Source: Verrucomicrobiota bacterium
GTDB taxonomy: Bacteria > Verrucomicrobiota > Verrucomicrobiia > Limisphaerales > SIBE01
Reading direction: 5' to 3'
DNA: 64,000 nucleotides
Assembly (NCBI GenBank): GCA_016871515.1
Contig: VHDE01000015.1
Span: 1-64,000 of the forward strand
The notes below the pieces were generated by a model that saw only the letters and a program-made list of their open reading frames with translations, did not search any database and had not been told where the DNA came from. The position numbers and the translations under genes are program-made. Shown piece by piece: positions 1 to 10,402 of the stretch (position 1 is the stretch's first letter; every line of letters starts with the position of its first letter).

Positions 1-59
1 ACTAGCATCCACGCGAAGATCAGTATCGTGGCGGATAAGCGAAAACGCGCACCGCTCAT
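1..59 (-). CDS. 5' end of a probable exported protein, truncated by window edge
   Basis: An ATG at 59 opens a minus-strand frame that stays open to the window edge. It encodes about 19 residues: a basic start (MSGARFRLS) followed by a hydrophobic run (ATILIFAWML). That is the shape of a Sec signal peptide or signal anchor. No clear Shine-Dalgarno sequence is visible upstream. The product cannot be named from 19 residues. It is co-directional with the TIR gene, about 230 bp downstream of that gene's stop. Confidence 0.4.
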   Translation of the reverse strand, partial: MSGARFRLSATILIFAWML

Positions 60-271
60 GTTGATCTTTTATCGCCGGTGCGAATGCCAGGCAAGTGCGC
101 CGTTCTCTTTCATTTCAGCGCCGACAGATTCCGCATCCTTTCTCTGAGGTCCGACTGCTCCTCGTCATAAACTTCATCGAACGGCATCAAAGAGAAATGC
201 AAATGCCCGCTAAAGTTCGCGACAAAATTTACGACGGAGATAAACTTTATTGGCGCCTGCTCTCGGCGCAG

Positions 272-292
272 GAACAGGCGAGACGCCTGTTC
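272..292. repeat. family A perfect 21-bp inverted repeat
   Basis: GAACAGGCG-AGA-CGCCTGTTC is a perfect 9-bp inverted repeat around a 3-base centre. It is a single arm of the family A element found paired elsewhere in the window. The TAG stop of the TIR gene begins at its last base, so the repeat provides or abuts the 3' end of that gene. Confidence 0.7.
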
Positions 293-1914
293 TACGAGAG
301 TTGCCGGGAGAGGTACGAAGCGTACAGATGACAGCGAAGCCGGACGTCATCCTGAGAATTCCCGGTAATGATTCCCGCGCTGCGCAAGCGATAGAAACTC
401 TCGGGAGTCGGACAGGCTTGGCCCTTCAGAATGCCACGGACGACGTCGCTGAGAACTGGATCCTTGGCCAGGAGGACGAGAATCCGACGCAGGTGATCGC
501 CGAATGTGCCTTCGTCATGATCGGCCTGAGCCTCGAAGCTGGCGATGTTCATCTTCCTTGTCGCTATTTCGTGAAGACCCCGGCGAACCAAGTAAGGATG
601 GCCGCTGACGAGATGGACAAATCGATCGAGTTCAGCCTGATCTTTCAGCGGGCTGCCATAACGACGGTTCAGGTCGCTGACTTGTTGCGGCGTGAAATCT
701 TCCAGTGTAAGGCGAGTGCCGATATTGAACGGCGACTGGTTCATATCGGTGATGAACAAATGAGCTTCGGTCGCGTAGGCAATCGTTAAAGTGAGCCCAG
801 CCCAGGGACCTGATGGGTCGAGCGCTCGTTCGTTGTGCCACGAACGGAACAAGCCAAAAACTTCGCTGCCGTACGAGCAGAGGAATAATCGATCGACTTC
901 ATCAAGACCCCAAACCAAAGGGGCATTTAATTTCGCGAGGACCTCGCGGCGGATGTAACGTTCGAAATTGACGTTGGGCCCGCGGCGTTCGTCCCAAACG
1001 TCGGCGGGCATCACGGAAAGTTCGAGTTGGTCGGCCAATGACTCGGCCAAGCTCAAATAGAAGTTGGCTACGGTTTCGAGGTTGGACGCGTTGAATTTTT
1101 GAAAATCGGTCAAGGCAACTTTGGCCCCGCGTTCGCGCGCCCATTGGAGTCCGCGAGCGAGCATGGACGTCTTCCCAATTTGCCGGCCTCCTTTGATTAG
1201 AATAATGCTGTCGTAGCGAGTCAAAGCGCCGCGCAGTTCCCCGTCGGCCGAACGCAAGACGTAGAAATCGGAGTTTAGTGGAACGGCTCCGCCAACTGGT
1301 TCCAAAGGCAAGGGGACAGCGGGAACGGCCGTTGCTTGGGGCGACGGTGCGCTGCTAATAGGCCGTGGGACAATGCGGAGTCCCTTGCTGGGCGCAATAC
1401 GAATCGGCGTTTTGACGGGCGCGACCTCTTCCAGAGCTTTGAGCAGTTCTCCAAGAACGCGTTGGTTGTCCGCTGGACTTTGCCACACAATATGTCGAAT
1501 GGGATCGAGAATGCCCGCTAGAGGATCCGGCAGCGGCGCGTCGAAAGCGATCCGGATGGGGAATAGCCGAGGACGGCCTTGCTGCTGTTGAGCCGCTTCG
1601 TGCGCATTTTCGATTTCGAAGCAGATCATTTCGCTGCGGATTGAGGATTCGGAAAGGAGCGGAACGACAGCGTGCGCCGACCGTATCTGCTCCTCGATGT
1701 CCCTGGCCCATTCGATGCCGTGCGTCAGATTTCGATCGATCCAAGTCTTAAAGCCCTTCGCGGCAAGCTGCGTTTCCAGGAACTGAATGACCTGTTCATC
1801 GGTGGAAACATTCGGTTTGTAGAGAAGAACGATGCGGATTGAGTTCCCTGCCGCGGCTGTGTTTGAGTTCGCGGACTGGGCGGTCGGCGTTGTTTGGTTC
1901 GGTTCGGTTTCCAT
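292..1914 (-). CDS. TIR domain - AAA-type NTPase fusion protein
   Basis: 540-residue soluble protein in two parts. Residues about 25-160 form a TIR domain: a beta strand IRIVLLY, the FKTWIDRN segment, [11 protein letters not shown], and a conserved acidic helix CFEIENA in which E100 is the likely NADase glutamate. A Pro/Ala-rich linker (about 165-215) leads to a P-loop NTPase of the AAA_35-like type, with Walker [10 protein letters not shown] (242-250) and Walker B-like VWGLDEVD (about 334-341). In known bacterial proteins TIR domains cleave NAD+ or make signalling nucleotides, and an attached STAND/AAA module acts as sensor and oligomeriser. A phage-defence or stress-suicide role is inferred. 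No partner effector or sensor gene lies beside it. The gene is divergent from the DnaJ-like gene. Confidence 0.8.
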   Translation of the reverse strand: METEPNQTTPTAQSANSNTAAAGNSIRIVLLYKPNVSTDEQVIQFLETQLAAKGFKTWIDRNLTHGIEWARDIEEQIRSAHAVVPLLSESSIRSEMICFEIENAHEAAQQQQGRPRLFPIRIAFDAPLPDPLAGILDPIRHIVWQSPADNQRVLGELLKALEEVAPVKTPIRIAPSKGLRIVPRPISSAPSPQATAVPAVPLPLEPVGGAVPLNSDFYVLRSADGELRGALTRYDSIILIKGGRQIGKTSMLARGLQWARERGAKVALTDFQKFNASNLETVANFYLSLAESLADQLELSVMPADVWDERRGPNVNFERYIRREVLAKLNAPLVWGLDEVDRLFLCSYGSEVFGLFRSWHNERALDPSGPWAGLTLTIAYATEAHLFITDMNQSPFNIGTRLTLEDFTPQQVSDLNRRYGSPLKDQAELDRFVHLVSGHPYLVRRGLHEIATRKMNIASFEAQADHDEGTFGDHLRRILVLLAKDPVLSDVVRGILKGQACPTPESFYRLRSAGIITGNSQDDVRLRCHLYASYLSRQLS

Positions 1915-2221
1915 GACCTAAGACAGCGGGGCCATTGGCGCCGTTCGGATTTCAGAATTTGTGCTGTGTCAATTTTGTAAGATCACTCGGCCGAGAATGA
2001 TCCTCGGGCGGTCATTACATCAATAACCTATGGCTTACAAGGTAATTCAATCTATTTCGAGAAACGCTATACGTGTTCTCCAAAGTCAGGGCTTCACCGA
2101 ATGGTCGTGTGCGCCGGGCGAGCCCGGGCGAGCCGCGAACCCCTTGTTAAAGCTGTCGGTCAAGGTTACCGTCGAATGCAGCCACGAGATGGTGGCTCTT
2201 GCCAGATACCGTGGCTCTTTT

Positions 2222-3265
2222 ATGGCACTCGAATATAAAGACTATTATCACATTTTGGGGGTTCCGCGCACCGCTACGTCGGAAGAGATTCGTAAAGCAT
2301 TTCGCAAACTAGCGCGGCAGTACCATCCGGATGTTGCCAAGAACAAGACCACAGCCGAGGCGAAGTTTAAGGAAATAAACGAAGCGTACGAGGTCCTGGG
2401 GGACCCGGAAAAGCGCCAGAAGTACGATGCGTTGGGGGCGAACTGGAAACAGGGCGCCGAATTCCGTCCGCCACCGGGCTGGAATCAAACTGGAGGATGG
2501 AGAACCCGGAGCGGGTCGCAGCAAGGCGAAGATTTCGAATTTCAGTTTGGTGGAACGGGCTTCAGCGAATTCTTTGAGCAAATCTTTGGCGCGATGGGCG
2601 GCGGACGGTCGCAGCCCAGCCAGCGTCGTGGCTTTACTGGGGCTGAATTCCCGCAGCAAGGCGAGGATGTTGAGTCCGATATCCTGGTCTCTCTGCACGA
2701 AGCTCTGCATGGTTCTCTTCGACCGATCACGGTTCAAAAGCGAATCCGTTGCGACCGTTGTGGCGGGAGTGGCTCGACCAATCATCGGCCTTGTCCTTCC
2801 TGCCAGGGCGAGGGGCAAACGACGAAGATCGAAAACTATCAGGTAAAAATTCCACCTGGAGTGCGCGAAGGCCAGCGTTTGCGGTTGGCGGGGCGAGGTG
2901 AGCCCGGCGTTGGCCGCGGGCGTTCGGGCGATCTTTATTTGCGCGTCCGTTTTGAGAAGCATCCGGATTTTCGCGTTGAAGAGGGCGGCCTTTTTCACGA
3001 GCTCGACATTGCGCCATGGGAAGCAGTTTTGGGCGGCAACGTGTCGGTCCCGACATTGGAGGGAAAGCTTGGCATTAAGATTCCGCCGGGGTCACAGAAC
3101 GGCCAACGTCTGCGTGTGCGCAGTCACGGTCTGCCAACCAAAGAGGGCGGACGCGGGGACCTATTTGTGGTCATCCGCATCCAAGTGCCAAGCCAAGTGA
3201 GCAGCGCGGAGCGGACCTTGTGGGAAAAACTCGCGCGAGAATCCTCCTTTCGTCCGCACGATTGA
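2222..3265 (+). CDS. DnaJ/CbpA-like co-chaperone with a single reduced zinc centre
   Basis: 347 residues if started at ATG 2222 (MALEYKDYY). The frame is open back to 2030, but the extra 64 residues look non-homologous. An N-terminal J domain (about 5-70) carries the HPD motif at 35-37 for stimulating DnaK ATPase. A Gly/Phe-rich stretch follows (about 75-145), then CTD-I with only two CxxC pairs (C177/C180 and C191/C194, CDRCGGSG and CPSCQGEG), and a CTD-II ending near residue 340. Canonical DnaJ has four CxxCxGxG motifs (two zinc sites), so this is intermediate between DnaJ and CbpA. No dnaK or grpE lies nearby. A cytoplasmic protein-folding helper is the best call. Confidence 0.85.
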   Translation: MALEYKDYYHILGVPRTATSEEIRKAFRKLARQYHPDVAKNKTTAEAKFKEINEAYEVLGDPEKRQKYDALGANWKQGAEFRPPPGWNQTGGWRTRSGSQQGEDFEFQFGGTGFSEFFEQIFGAMGGGRSQPSQRRGFTGAEFPQQGEDVESDILVSLHEALHGSLRPITVQKRIRCDRCGGSGSTNHRPCPSCQGEGQTTKIENYQVKIPPGVREGQRLRLAGRGEPGVGRGRSGDLYLRVRFEKHPDFRVEEGGLFHELDIAPWEAVLGGNVSVPTLEGKLGIKIPPGSQNGQRLRVRSHGLPTKEGGRGDLFVVIRIQVPSQVSSAERTLWEKLARESSFRPHD

Positions 3266-3320
3266 GTCAAGGAGAGAATACTCCGAAACACATCTGCGCG
3301 CATTGAGCCAATGAACTTGG

Positions 3321-3386
3321 CAGGACACGGCGTCCCGCCTGTCCTGTTTTGGGTGCCCGCAGATGCTGGACAGGCGAGACGCTCTA
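3321..3386. repeat. family A paired-arm palindromic repeat
   Basis: Two arms face each other: a GGACACGGCGTCCCGCCTGTCC arm (read in pieces: GGACACGGCG, TCCCGCCTGTCC) and GGACAGGCGAGACGC, separated by about 25 bp. It follows the DnaJ-like stop by about 55 bp and ends exactly at the stop codon of the SAM-enzyme remnant on the minus strand. The folded RNA could act as a terminator-like hairpin, though no U tract follows. Confidence 0.6.
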
Positions 3387-3566
3387 GCCGACAATCACTG
3401 GATCGCCAATTCGCAAGTTAAGCAACTGCGCTGCGTTGTCCGCGTTTACAGCAATTTCGAGAAAGCCGCTCGACCCAATCAAGCCCAGAGGTTGGCCTGG
3501 CTTGACTTCCTGATAGTTCGGACTTCGCCCATAGGTGCCGCTGCTGAGATAGCAGCTTTCATAGCT
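3384..3566 (-). pseudogene. C-terminal remnant of a SAM hydroxide adenosyltransferase (DUF62) family gene
   Basis: Read on the minus strand, this frame gives YLSSGTYGRSPNYQEV followed by PLGLIGSSGFLEIAVN, AAQLLNL and GDPVIV, then a stop. This is the typical C-terminal beta-barrel domain of the SAM-dependent chlorinase / SAM hydroxide adenosyltransferase family (SSG-FLEIAVN-x-N-AA-x-L-x-L-x-x-GD). The family protein is about 260 residues, but here only about 60 remain. An in-frame stop (TGA, 3567-3569) lies just upstream and no N-terminal domain is found. The 5' side is cut off before trxB on the opposite strand. Non-functional remnant. Confidence 0.6.
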
Positions 3567-3675
3567 TCATACTGTGGCCTGAGCCATCCAAAAATCCAAC
3601 GGCCAATTTCCGTTTCGGCATCATCGAACCAACGCTTGCCAAGACTCTGTTCGGCCACTACGTTCACGCCCTACT

Positions 3676-4605
3676 ATGGAGAAAGTCGTCATTATCGGAA
3701 CGGGTTGTGCGGGCTTGACCGCTGCGATTTATACGGCGCGCGCGAATCTGACGCCGCTTGTATTGACGGGCACAATGCCCGGTGGATTGCTGACGACGAC
3801 CAGCATCGTGGAGAATTATCCCGGCTTTCCGGAAGGCATCGACGGATATGAATTGATGGTGCGGATGCAAAAGCAAGCGGAGCGTTTTGGAGCGCGCGTT
3901 CAGTTCGGCACCGTTGAAGCGGCGGACCTTTCCAAACGCCCGTTCACGTTGACTGTGGATGGCGAGGCCGTCCCATCGGAGACCATCATCATCGCGAGTG
4001 GCGCCGGCCATCGTCACCTGGGACTTGAAAGCGAGGCGTTGCTCGAAAAGAAAGGCGTGACGTACTGCGCGACGTGTGATGGCGCGCTGCCGATGTTCCG
4101 AAATCAACCGTTGGTTGTGGTGGGCGGCGGGGATTCGGCTTGCGAAGAAGCGACGTATTTGACTCGTTTTGGTTCGACGGTATATCTCGTTCACCGTCGC
4201 GATACACTACGCGCTTCAAAGATTATGGCCGAGCGGACGCTCTCGCATCCCAAGATCAAACCGGTTTGGGATTCAGTCGTGACGGAGATTCTCGATGTGA
4301 AGCAAGACAAGGTTACGGGCGTGCGCGTGAAGAACCTTAAGACGGGCGCCGAGAGTGCGATTGATTGCGCAGGAGTATTCGTCGCCATCGGTCATCTGCC
4401 GAATACGCAGATTTTCCGAGGTCTGCTGGACATGGATGAAAATGGTTATGTGATTCCGAAACGCGGCACGGAAACGAATGTGCCTGGGGTTTTTGTTGCT
4501 GGCGATTGTTCGGATCATGTCTATCGACAAGCCGTAACCGCGGCCGGACTCGGTTGTGCGGCCGCGATCGATGCTGAGCGTTACTTGGCAAAGTTAAATC
4601 AGTAG
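3676..4605 (+). CDS. trxB: thioredoxin-disulfide reductase
   Basis: 309-residue flavoprotein of the usual TrxB length. The N-terminal FAD dinucleotide fold has GTGCAGL at 8-14. The redox-active disulfide is CATC at 131-134 (YCATCDGALP), sitting in the NADPH domain, which starts with VVVGGGDSACEEA. The C-terminal FAD segment VPGVFVAGDCSDHVYRQAVTAAGLGC is complete. It reduces thioredoxin with NADPH in the cytoplasm. The start ATG 3676 directly precedes the conserved MEKVVIIG strand. A rhodanese gene follows by about 80 bp, likely co-transcribed. No thioredoxin gene survives in the window apart from the zinc-ribbon remnant near 23.8 kb. Confidence 0.95.
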   Translation: MEKVVIIGTGCAGLTAAIYTARANLTPLVLTGTMPGGLLTTTSIVENYPGFPEGIDGYELMVRMQKQAERFGARVQFGTVEAADLSKRPFTLTVDGEAVPSETIIIASGAGHRHLGLESEALLEKKGVTYCATCDGALPMFRNQPLVVVGGGDSACEEATYLTRFGSTVYLVHRRDTLRASKIMAERTLSHPKIKPVWDSVVTEILDVKQDKVTGVRVKNLKTGAESAIDCAGVFVAIGHLPNTQIFRGLLDMDENGYVIPKRGTETNVPGVFVAGDCSDHVYRQAVTAAGLGCAAAIDAERYLAKLNQ

Positions 4606-4683
4606 ATTCACTATTTGAACGGAAAAGCGGACGCTGCCCCGGGCATCCCGAAAGTCGGTAGAGGCGCCCAATTTCAACCGAAT

Positions 4684-5016
4684 ATGGATAAAGTTACCCA
4701 GATTCCGCCGAGCGAATTGGCGGAGCGCCTGCGTGCAGGTTCGGCGCCTCATTTGCTGGATGTGCGCGAACCGGAGGAGAACGAGTTCGTGGCGTTCCCG
4801 AATTCAACGCTCATTCCGATGGGCCAGTTGCTGCGTCGTTTCACGGAAATCGAGAGTTGGAAAGACGAAGAAGTTGTCGTTTATTGCCATCATGGGATCC
4901 GAAGTTTGAACGCGATTGGCCAGTTGCGTTACCTCGGATTCACGAAACTCCGAAACCTTACGGGCGGCATTGATCGATGGACCACTGAAATCGATCCCAG
5001 CTTGCCGCGCTATTGA
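4684..5016 (+). CDS. single-domain rhodanese-like sulfurtransferase
   Basis: 110 residues from ATG 4684 (MDKVTQIPPSELAERL). A longer TTG start at 4615 is possible but adds 23 residues without family character. The fold markers are LLDVREP (25-31), IPMGQL, and the catalytic loop VVVYCHHGIRS with C68 as the persulfide-carrying cysteine. The GIDRW motif near the C-terminus is also present. It likely moves sulfane sulfur in the cytoplasm. Its place behind trxB suggests a shared thiol/sulfur redox role, which is inferred. Confidence 0.88.
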   Translation: MDKVTQIPPSELAERLRAGSAPHLLDVREPEENEFVAFPNSTLIPMGQLLRRFTEIESWKDEEVVVYCHHGIRSLNAIGQLRYLGFTKLRNLTGGIDRWTTEIDPSLPRY

Positions 5017-5032
5017 AGTTATGGAATCAAAG

Positions 5033-5297
5033 TTGCCCTTCTCCCTAACCCTCCCCATGAACCTGCGGGTAGGGCTGCGGTGCTCCGCAGCCTGCGAACA
5101 GCAATCGCGGCGGCGCAGCAACGCCGCCCTACCAAGTTCAGGTTCATGGGTGCAATGTGCGAAAAGTATGTTTCGGAGAACCCTCTCCTCATCCGATGGG
5201 GCGAGGGGATCAGTCGTCGTCGAGTATGTCGGCATCACGCAATTCTTTTCCCTCGCCCCATCGGATGGGGAGAGGGTTACGGAGAGGGGGTAAGCGG
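5033..5297. repeat. family D composite palindromic repeat
   Basis: Fills the gap before hisB. It contains CCCTCTCCTCATCCGATGGGG and its inverted partner CCCCATCGGATGGGGAGAGG about 80 bp later, and earlier CATGAACCTGCGGGTAGGG with the inverted TTCAGGTTCATGGG around a core rich in GGCGGCGCAGCAACGCCGCC. The same modules recur at about 41.8, 46.1 and 53.9 kb. No gene is visible inside. It has the layout of a non-autonomous miniature element. Confidence 0.75.
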
Positions 5298-5335
5298 TGT
5301 CTGTTTCCCAAAAGCCGGTGCGTCTTGGCAATCCC

Positions 5336-5995
5336 ATGCCAAGGATTTCGCGCGTTCAACGGGACACGAAGGAGACTAACATTCGTGTCACGCTCAGAAT
5401 CGATGGAACGGGCCAATCTTCGGTCAAGACCGGTATCCCATTTTTCGATCACATGCTGACATTGTTCGCCAAGCATTCGGTGGTCGATCTCCAACTGCGT
5501 TGTCGGGGAGACTTGGAAATTGATGCGCACCATACGGTAGAAGATTGTGGAATCGTTCTCGGCCAGGCATTTCTCCAAGCGTTGGGCGATAAGAAAGGCA
5601 TTCGGCGGTATGGGACGGGGTTCGATCCGAGGAACCCGTTTACCGGAGAGGCCTTTGTGCCGATGGACGAATGTTTGGCGCGATGCGTCATCGATTTTAG
5701 CGGGCGTCCGTACTTTGTCTGGCGCGGGATGGCAGAGGCTGCGCACAAGAAGATTAGCTGGGTGGACAAACGGCAGGATATGTCCTCGAGTTTCCGGTTT
5801 GGGCTGGCAAAGGAGTTTTTCCAAGGCTTTGCCAATGAGGCACGGTGCAACTTGCACCTCGATCTCTTGTACGGAGGCGAGCCGCACCATGTCGTCGAGG
5901 GGCTTTTCAAAGCCTTTGCCAAGGCGGTTGACTTTGCCTGTCAACGCGACCCGCGAATTGCCGGTCTGATTCCCAGCAGCAAGGGAAAATTGTGA
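5336..5995 (+). CDS. hisB: imidazoleglycerol-phosphate dehydratase
   Basis: Sixth step of histidine synthesis: dehydrates imidazole-glycerol phosphate to imidazole-acetol phosphate using two Mn ions. Start ATG 5336 (MPRISRVQRDTKET) is preferred over GTG 5297 because the family begins with R-x-T-x-E-T. Metal ligands lie in FFDHM, DAHHTVEDCGIVLG and LYGGEPHHVVEGLFKA, and the C-terminus ends with the usual IPSSKGKL. The monofunctional family is about 195-200 residues, and this protein is 219 with an extended middle (MPVDEC-like loop and KRQDMSSSFRFG). It is not in a his operon here, since the flanking genes are unrelated. Confidence 0.93.
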   Translation: MPRISRVQRDTKETNIRVTLRIDGTGQSSVKTGIPFFDHMLTLFAKHSVVDLQLRCRGDLEIDAHHTVEDCGIVLGQAFLQALGDKKGIRRYGTGFDPRNPFTGEAFVPMDECLARCVIDFSGRPYFVWRGMAEAAHKKISWVDKRQDMSSSFRFGLAKEFFQGFANEARCNLHLDLLYGGEPHHVVEGLFKAFAKAVDFACQRDPRIAGLIPSSKGKL

Positions 5996-6034
5996 GATCG
6001 GCTGAATACAGTTCCGCGAAGGAACGTCGATAGG

Positions 6035-6640
6035 ATGACGACACGGACTGATTATTCCGGGATGACGGACGAAGCGCTGGTCAAAGCAGCTCAAAAGGGC
6101 GGCACCGAAGCCTTCGAGGAATTGGTCGCTCGGCACCGAGATAAGATTTACGCGCGAGCCTTTAGTATGATGCGCAATGAAGATGGAGCGGTCGATCTGT
6201 CACAAGAAGCGTGGGTAAAAGGGTGGCAACGGTTGCAGCAGTTCCAAGGAGACGCCAGTTTCGTCACATGGATGACACGCATTGTGATTAATCTTTGTCT
6301 GGACCAATTGCGAAAGCAAAAACGGGTCCGGGCTGACTCAATCGAACAGTTGGATGAAGAACTCGGTGGCGTGGAACGTCAAATGCCTGTTGTCAACCCC
6401 AACCCCACAGAGCGACTTGAACGAACGGAGTTGCGACAGAGAATTGATCGAGCCTTGGCCCAATTGTCGGTGGAACATCGCACGGTGTTAATTTTGCACG
6501 AATTTGAGGAGATGGAGTACAAAGAGATTGCCAAGAAAATGGAGTGCTCGATCGGGACGGTGATGTCGCGTCTATTTTATGCCCGCCGGAGGATGGCATC
6601 GCTTCTGGCTGGCCTCAAACGGGAGGAGTTTAACCAATGA
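6035..6640 (+). CDS. ECF-type RNA polymerase sigma-70 family factor
   Basis: 201 residues. Region 2 (about 25-95) contains FEELVARHRDKIYARAFSMM and the core-binding DLSQEAWVKGWQRL. Region 4 (about 140-195) carries the helix-turn-helix LSVEHRTVLILHEFEEMEYKEIAKKMECSIGTVMSRLF (given as a continuous region at about 141-179). An E-rich linker (EELGGVERQMP) joins them. RBS-like GAAGGAA lies 12 bp before ATG 6035. The stop overlaps the next start (ATGA, 6637-6640), so it is translationally coupled to the anti-sigma gene. Confidence 0.92.
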   Translation: MTTRTDYSGMTDEALVKAAQKGGTEAFEELVARHRDKIYARAFSMMRNEDGAVDLSQEAWVKGWQRLQQFQGDASFVTWMTRIVINLCLDQLRKQKRVRADSIEQLDEELGGVERQMPVVNPNPTERLERTELRQRIDRALAQLSVEHRTVLILHEFEEMEYKEIAKKMECSIGTVMSRLFYARRRMASLLAGLKREEFNQ

Positions 6641-7113
6641 ACCAGGAGAAATTACTAAAACTTCAAGCTTACTTGGATAAGAAACTGCCGCCGGCAGAGT
6701 CCGCTCAAGTCGCTCGATGGATATCCGAGGATGAGCAAGCTCGCGCAGTTCTCGAAGAGTTGACTGCGACCAAGTCATTGCTCGCAGGAAATGAACTCGA
6801 AGTGAAGCTCCCGGAAGGGCGGCAATTCTATTGGTCGAAGATTCAACGGGAAATTGCCCGGCTTGAAACAGAGACCGCGGCGCAGTCCTCCAGCATGTGG
6901 CATAGCTGGTGGGCGCGCTTGGCGGCGCCTCTGGCGGGGGCAGCAGTGGCAATCGCCGCGATCATTTTCATTACGAAACCGCAATTTGATTCCGGCGCCG
7001 TGAGGGCCTTCTTGCAAGAGATCGAGACGCCCATCGAAGAGGCAAGCGCCATCTCTTTCCACTCGCAGGAAGCCGGCATGACGGTCGTATGGATCGAGAG
7101 CCAGGGAAATTAA
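6637..7113 (+). CDS. probable membrane anti-sigma factor
   Basis: 158 residues, start overlapping the sigma gene stop by 4 bases. The N-terminal cytoplasmic part (1-90) is helical and charged, with the LQAYLDKKLPPAESAQVARWI layout common to anti-sigma N-termini, but it lacks the HxxxCxxC zinc motif. A single membrane segment lies at about 92-113 (WWARLAAPLAGAAVAIAAIIFI), followed by a short periplasmic tail of about 45 residues. It likely sequesters the ECF factor at the inner membrane. The assignment rests on gene order and topology more than on sequence. Confidence 0.7.
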   Translation: MNQEKLLKLQAYLDKKLPPAESAQVARWISEDEQARAVLEELTATKSLLAGNELEVKLPEGRQFYWSKIQREIARLETETAAQSSSMWHSWWARLAAPLAGAAVAIAAIIFITKPQFDSGAVRAFLQEIETPIEEASAISFHSQEAGMTVVWIESQGN

Positions 7114-7153
7114 TTGTTTGCCAACGCGATTTTTCAACGCAGAATCCCCACGA

Positions 7154-7627
7154 ATGACCACGACTAGGTTTGCCCCTCGGTTGTTTCTTTTATGCCTAGC
7201 ACTCGGTCTTGCAACCCAAGCAGTTAACGCCGACGAACTAAAACTCCGTGTCCAATTGGTTTGGGGAACGAACGAAAAGGATGCCCAAAAGCGCGATCCT
7301 TCCCTTAAGGAAGTTGATCCTAAGCTAGCCGAGCGGCTTAAGAAGGTTTTCAAGTGGGAGCATTATTACGTTGTTAAGAACAAGCAAACCGATGCCCTTC
7401 CTAATCCAGTCGTGATTCGAGCTGGCAAGCCGGAGAAACTGCCGCTCAGTGAAAAATGTGAGATCGAGATCAAGAACCTTGGTTTTCCTATGCTGGAAGT
7501 GAAGCTTTTCGGCCAAGGCGTGCTTGTGAAAACCGTCAAGCAGCCAGTTTCTCCGGACGATTTGATTATCGGTGGTGACGAATCCAAGAATGACACGGCT
7601 TGGTTTGTCGTCATTTCACGCCGCTGA
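7154..7627 (+). CDS. small exported protein of unknown function, third gene of the sigma operon
   Basis: 157 residues from ATG 7154 (MTTTRFAPRLFLLCLALGLA), preferred over TTG 7118 because it starts a clean signal peptide with a likely AVNADE cleavage site near residue 27. The mature part is about 130 residues, beta-rich and charged, with LRVQLVWGTNEKDA and a hydrophobic C-terminus (AWFVVISRR). No cysteines or catalytic motif stand out. I do not recognise a family; related short proteins appear to follow ECF operons in this phylum, but I cannot verify that. It may be the envelope target or sensor of the sigma circuit. Confidence 0.65.
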   Translation: MTTTRFAPRLFLLCLALGLATQAVNADELKLRVQLVWGTNEKDAQKRDPSLKEVDPKLAERLKKVFKWEHYYVVKNKQTDALPNPVVIRAGKPEKLPLSEKCEIEIKNLGFPMLEVKLFGQGVLVKTVKQPVSPDDLIIGGDESKNDTAWFVVISRR

Positions 7628-7748
7628 GTTTCGAAATCACAGTCTTCCCATTCGCAGCCCGCTTCTTTTCTCAAGAAAAATGGCGTCTTTTGTTCATACC
7701 ACTCCAGATTGGGGTCTGCCGCTGCAAAAGCTACTATTAGTTGTATAA

Positions 7749-10361
<2,613 letters not shown>

Positions 10362-10402
10362 GGCGGTAGGGTTGCAGACGCCCGCCTATCGCCATCGCCG
10401 CT

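Noticed and set aside
250-789. Plus-strand open frame of 179 residues inside the TIR gene
   Set aside because: It is antisense to a clear TIR-NTPase gene, has no family motif and no RBS.
2030-2221. 64-residue N-terminal extension of the DnaJ-like protein
   Set aside because: The J domain starts at MALEYKDYY as in the family. The upstream part has no resemblance to known extensions.
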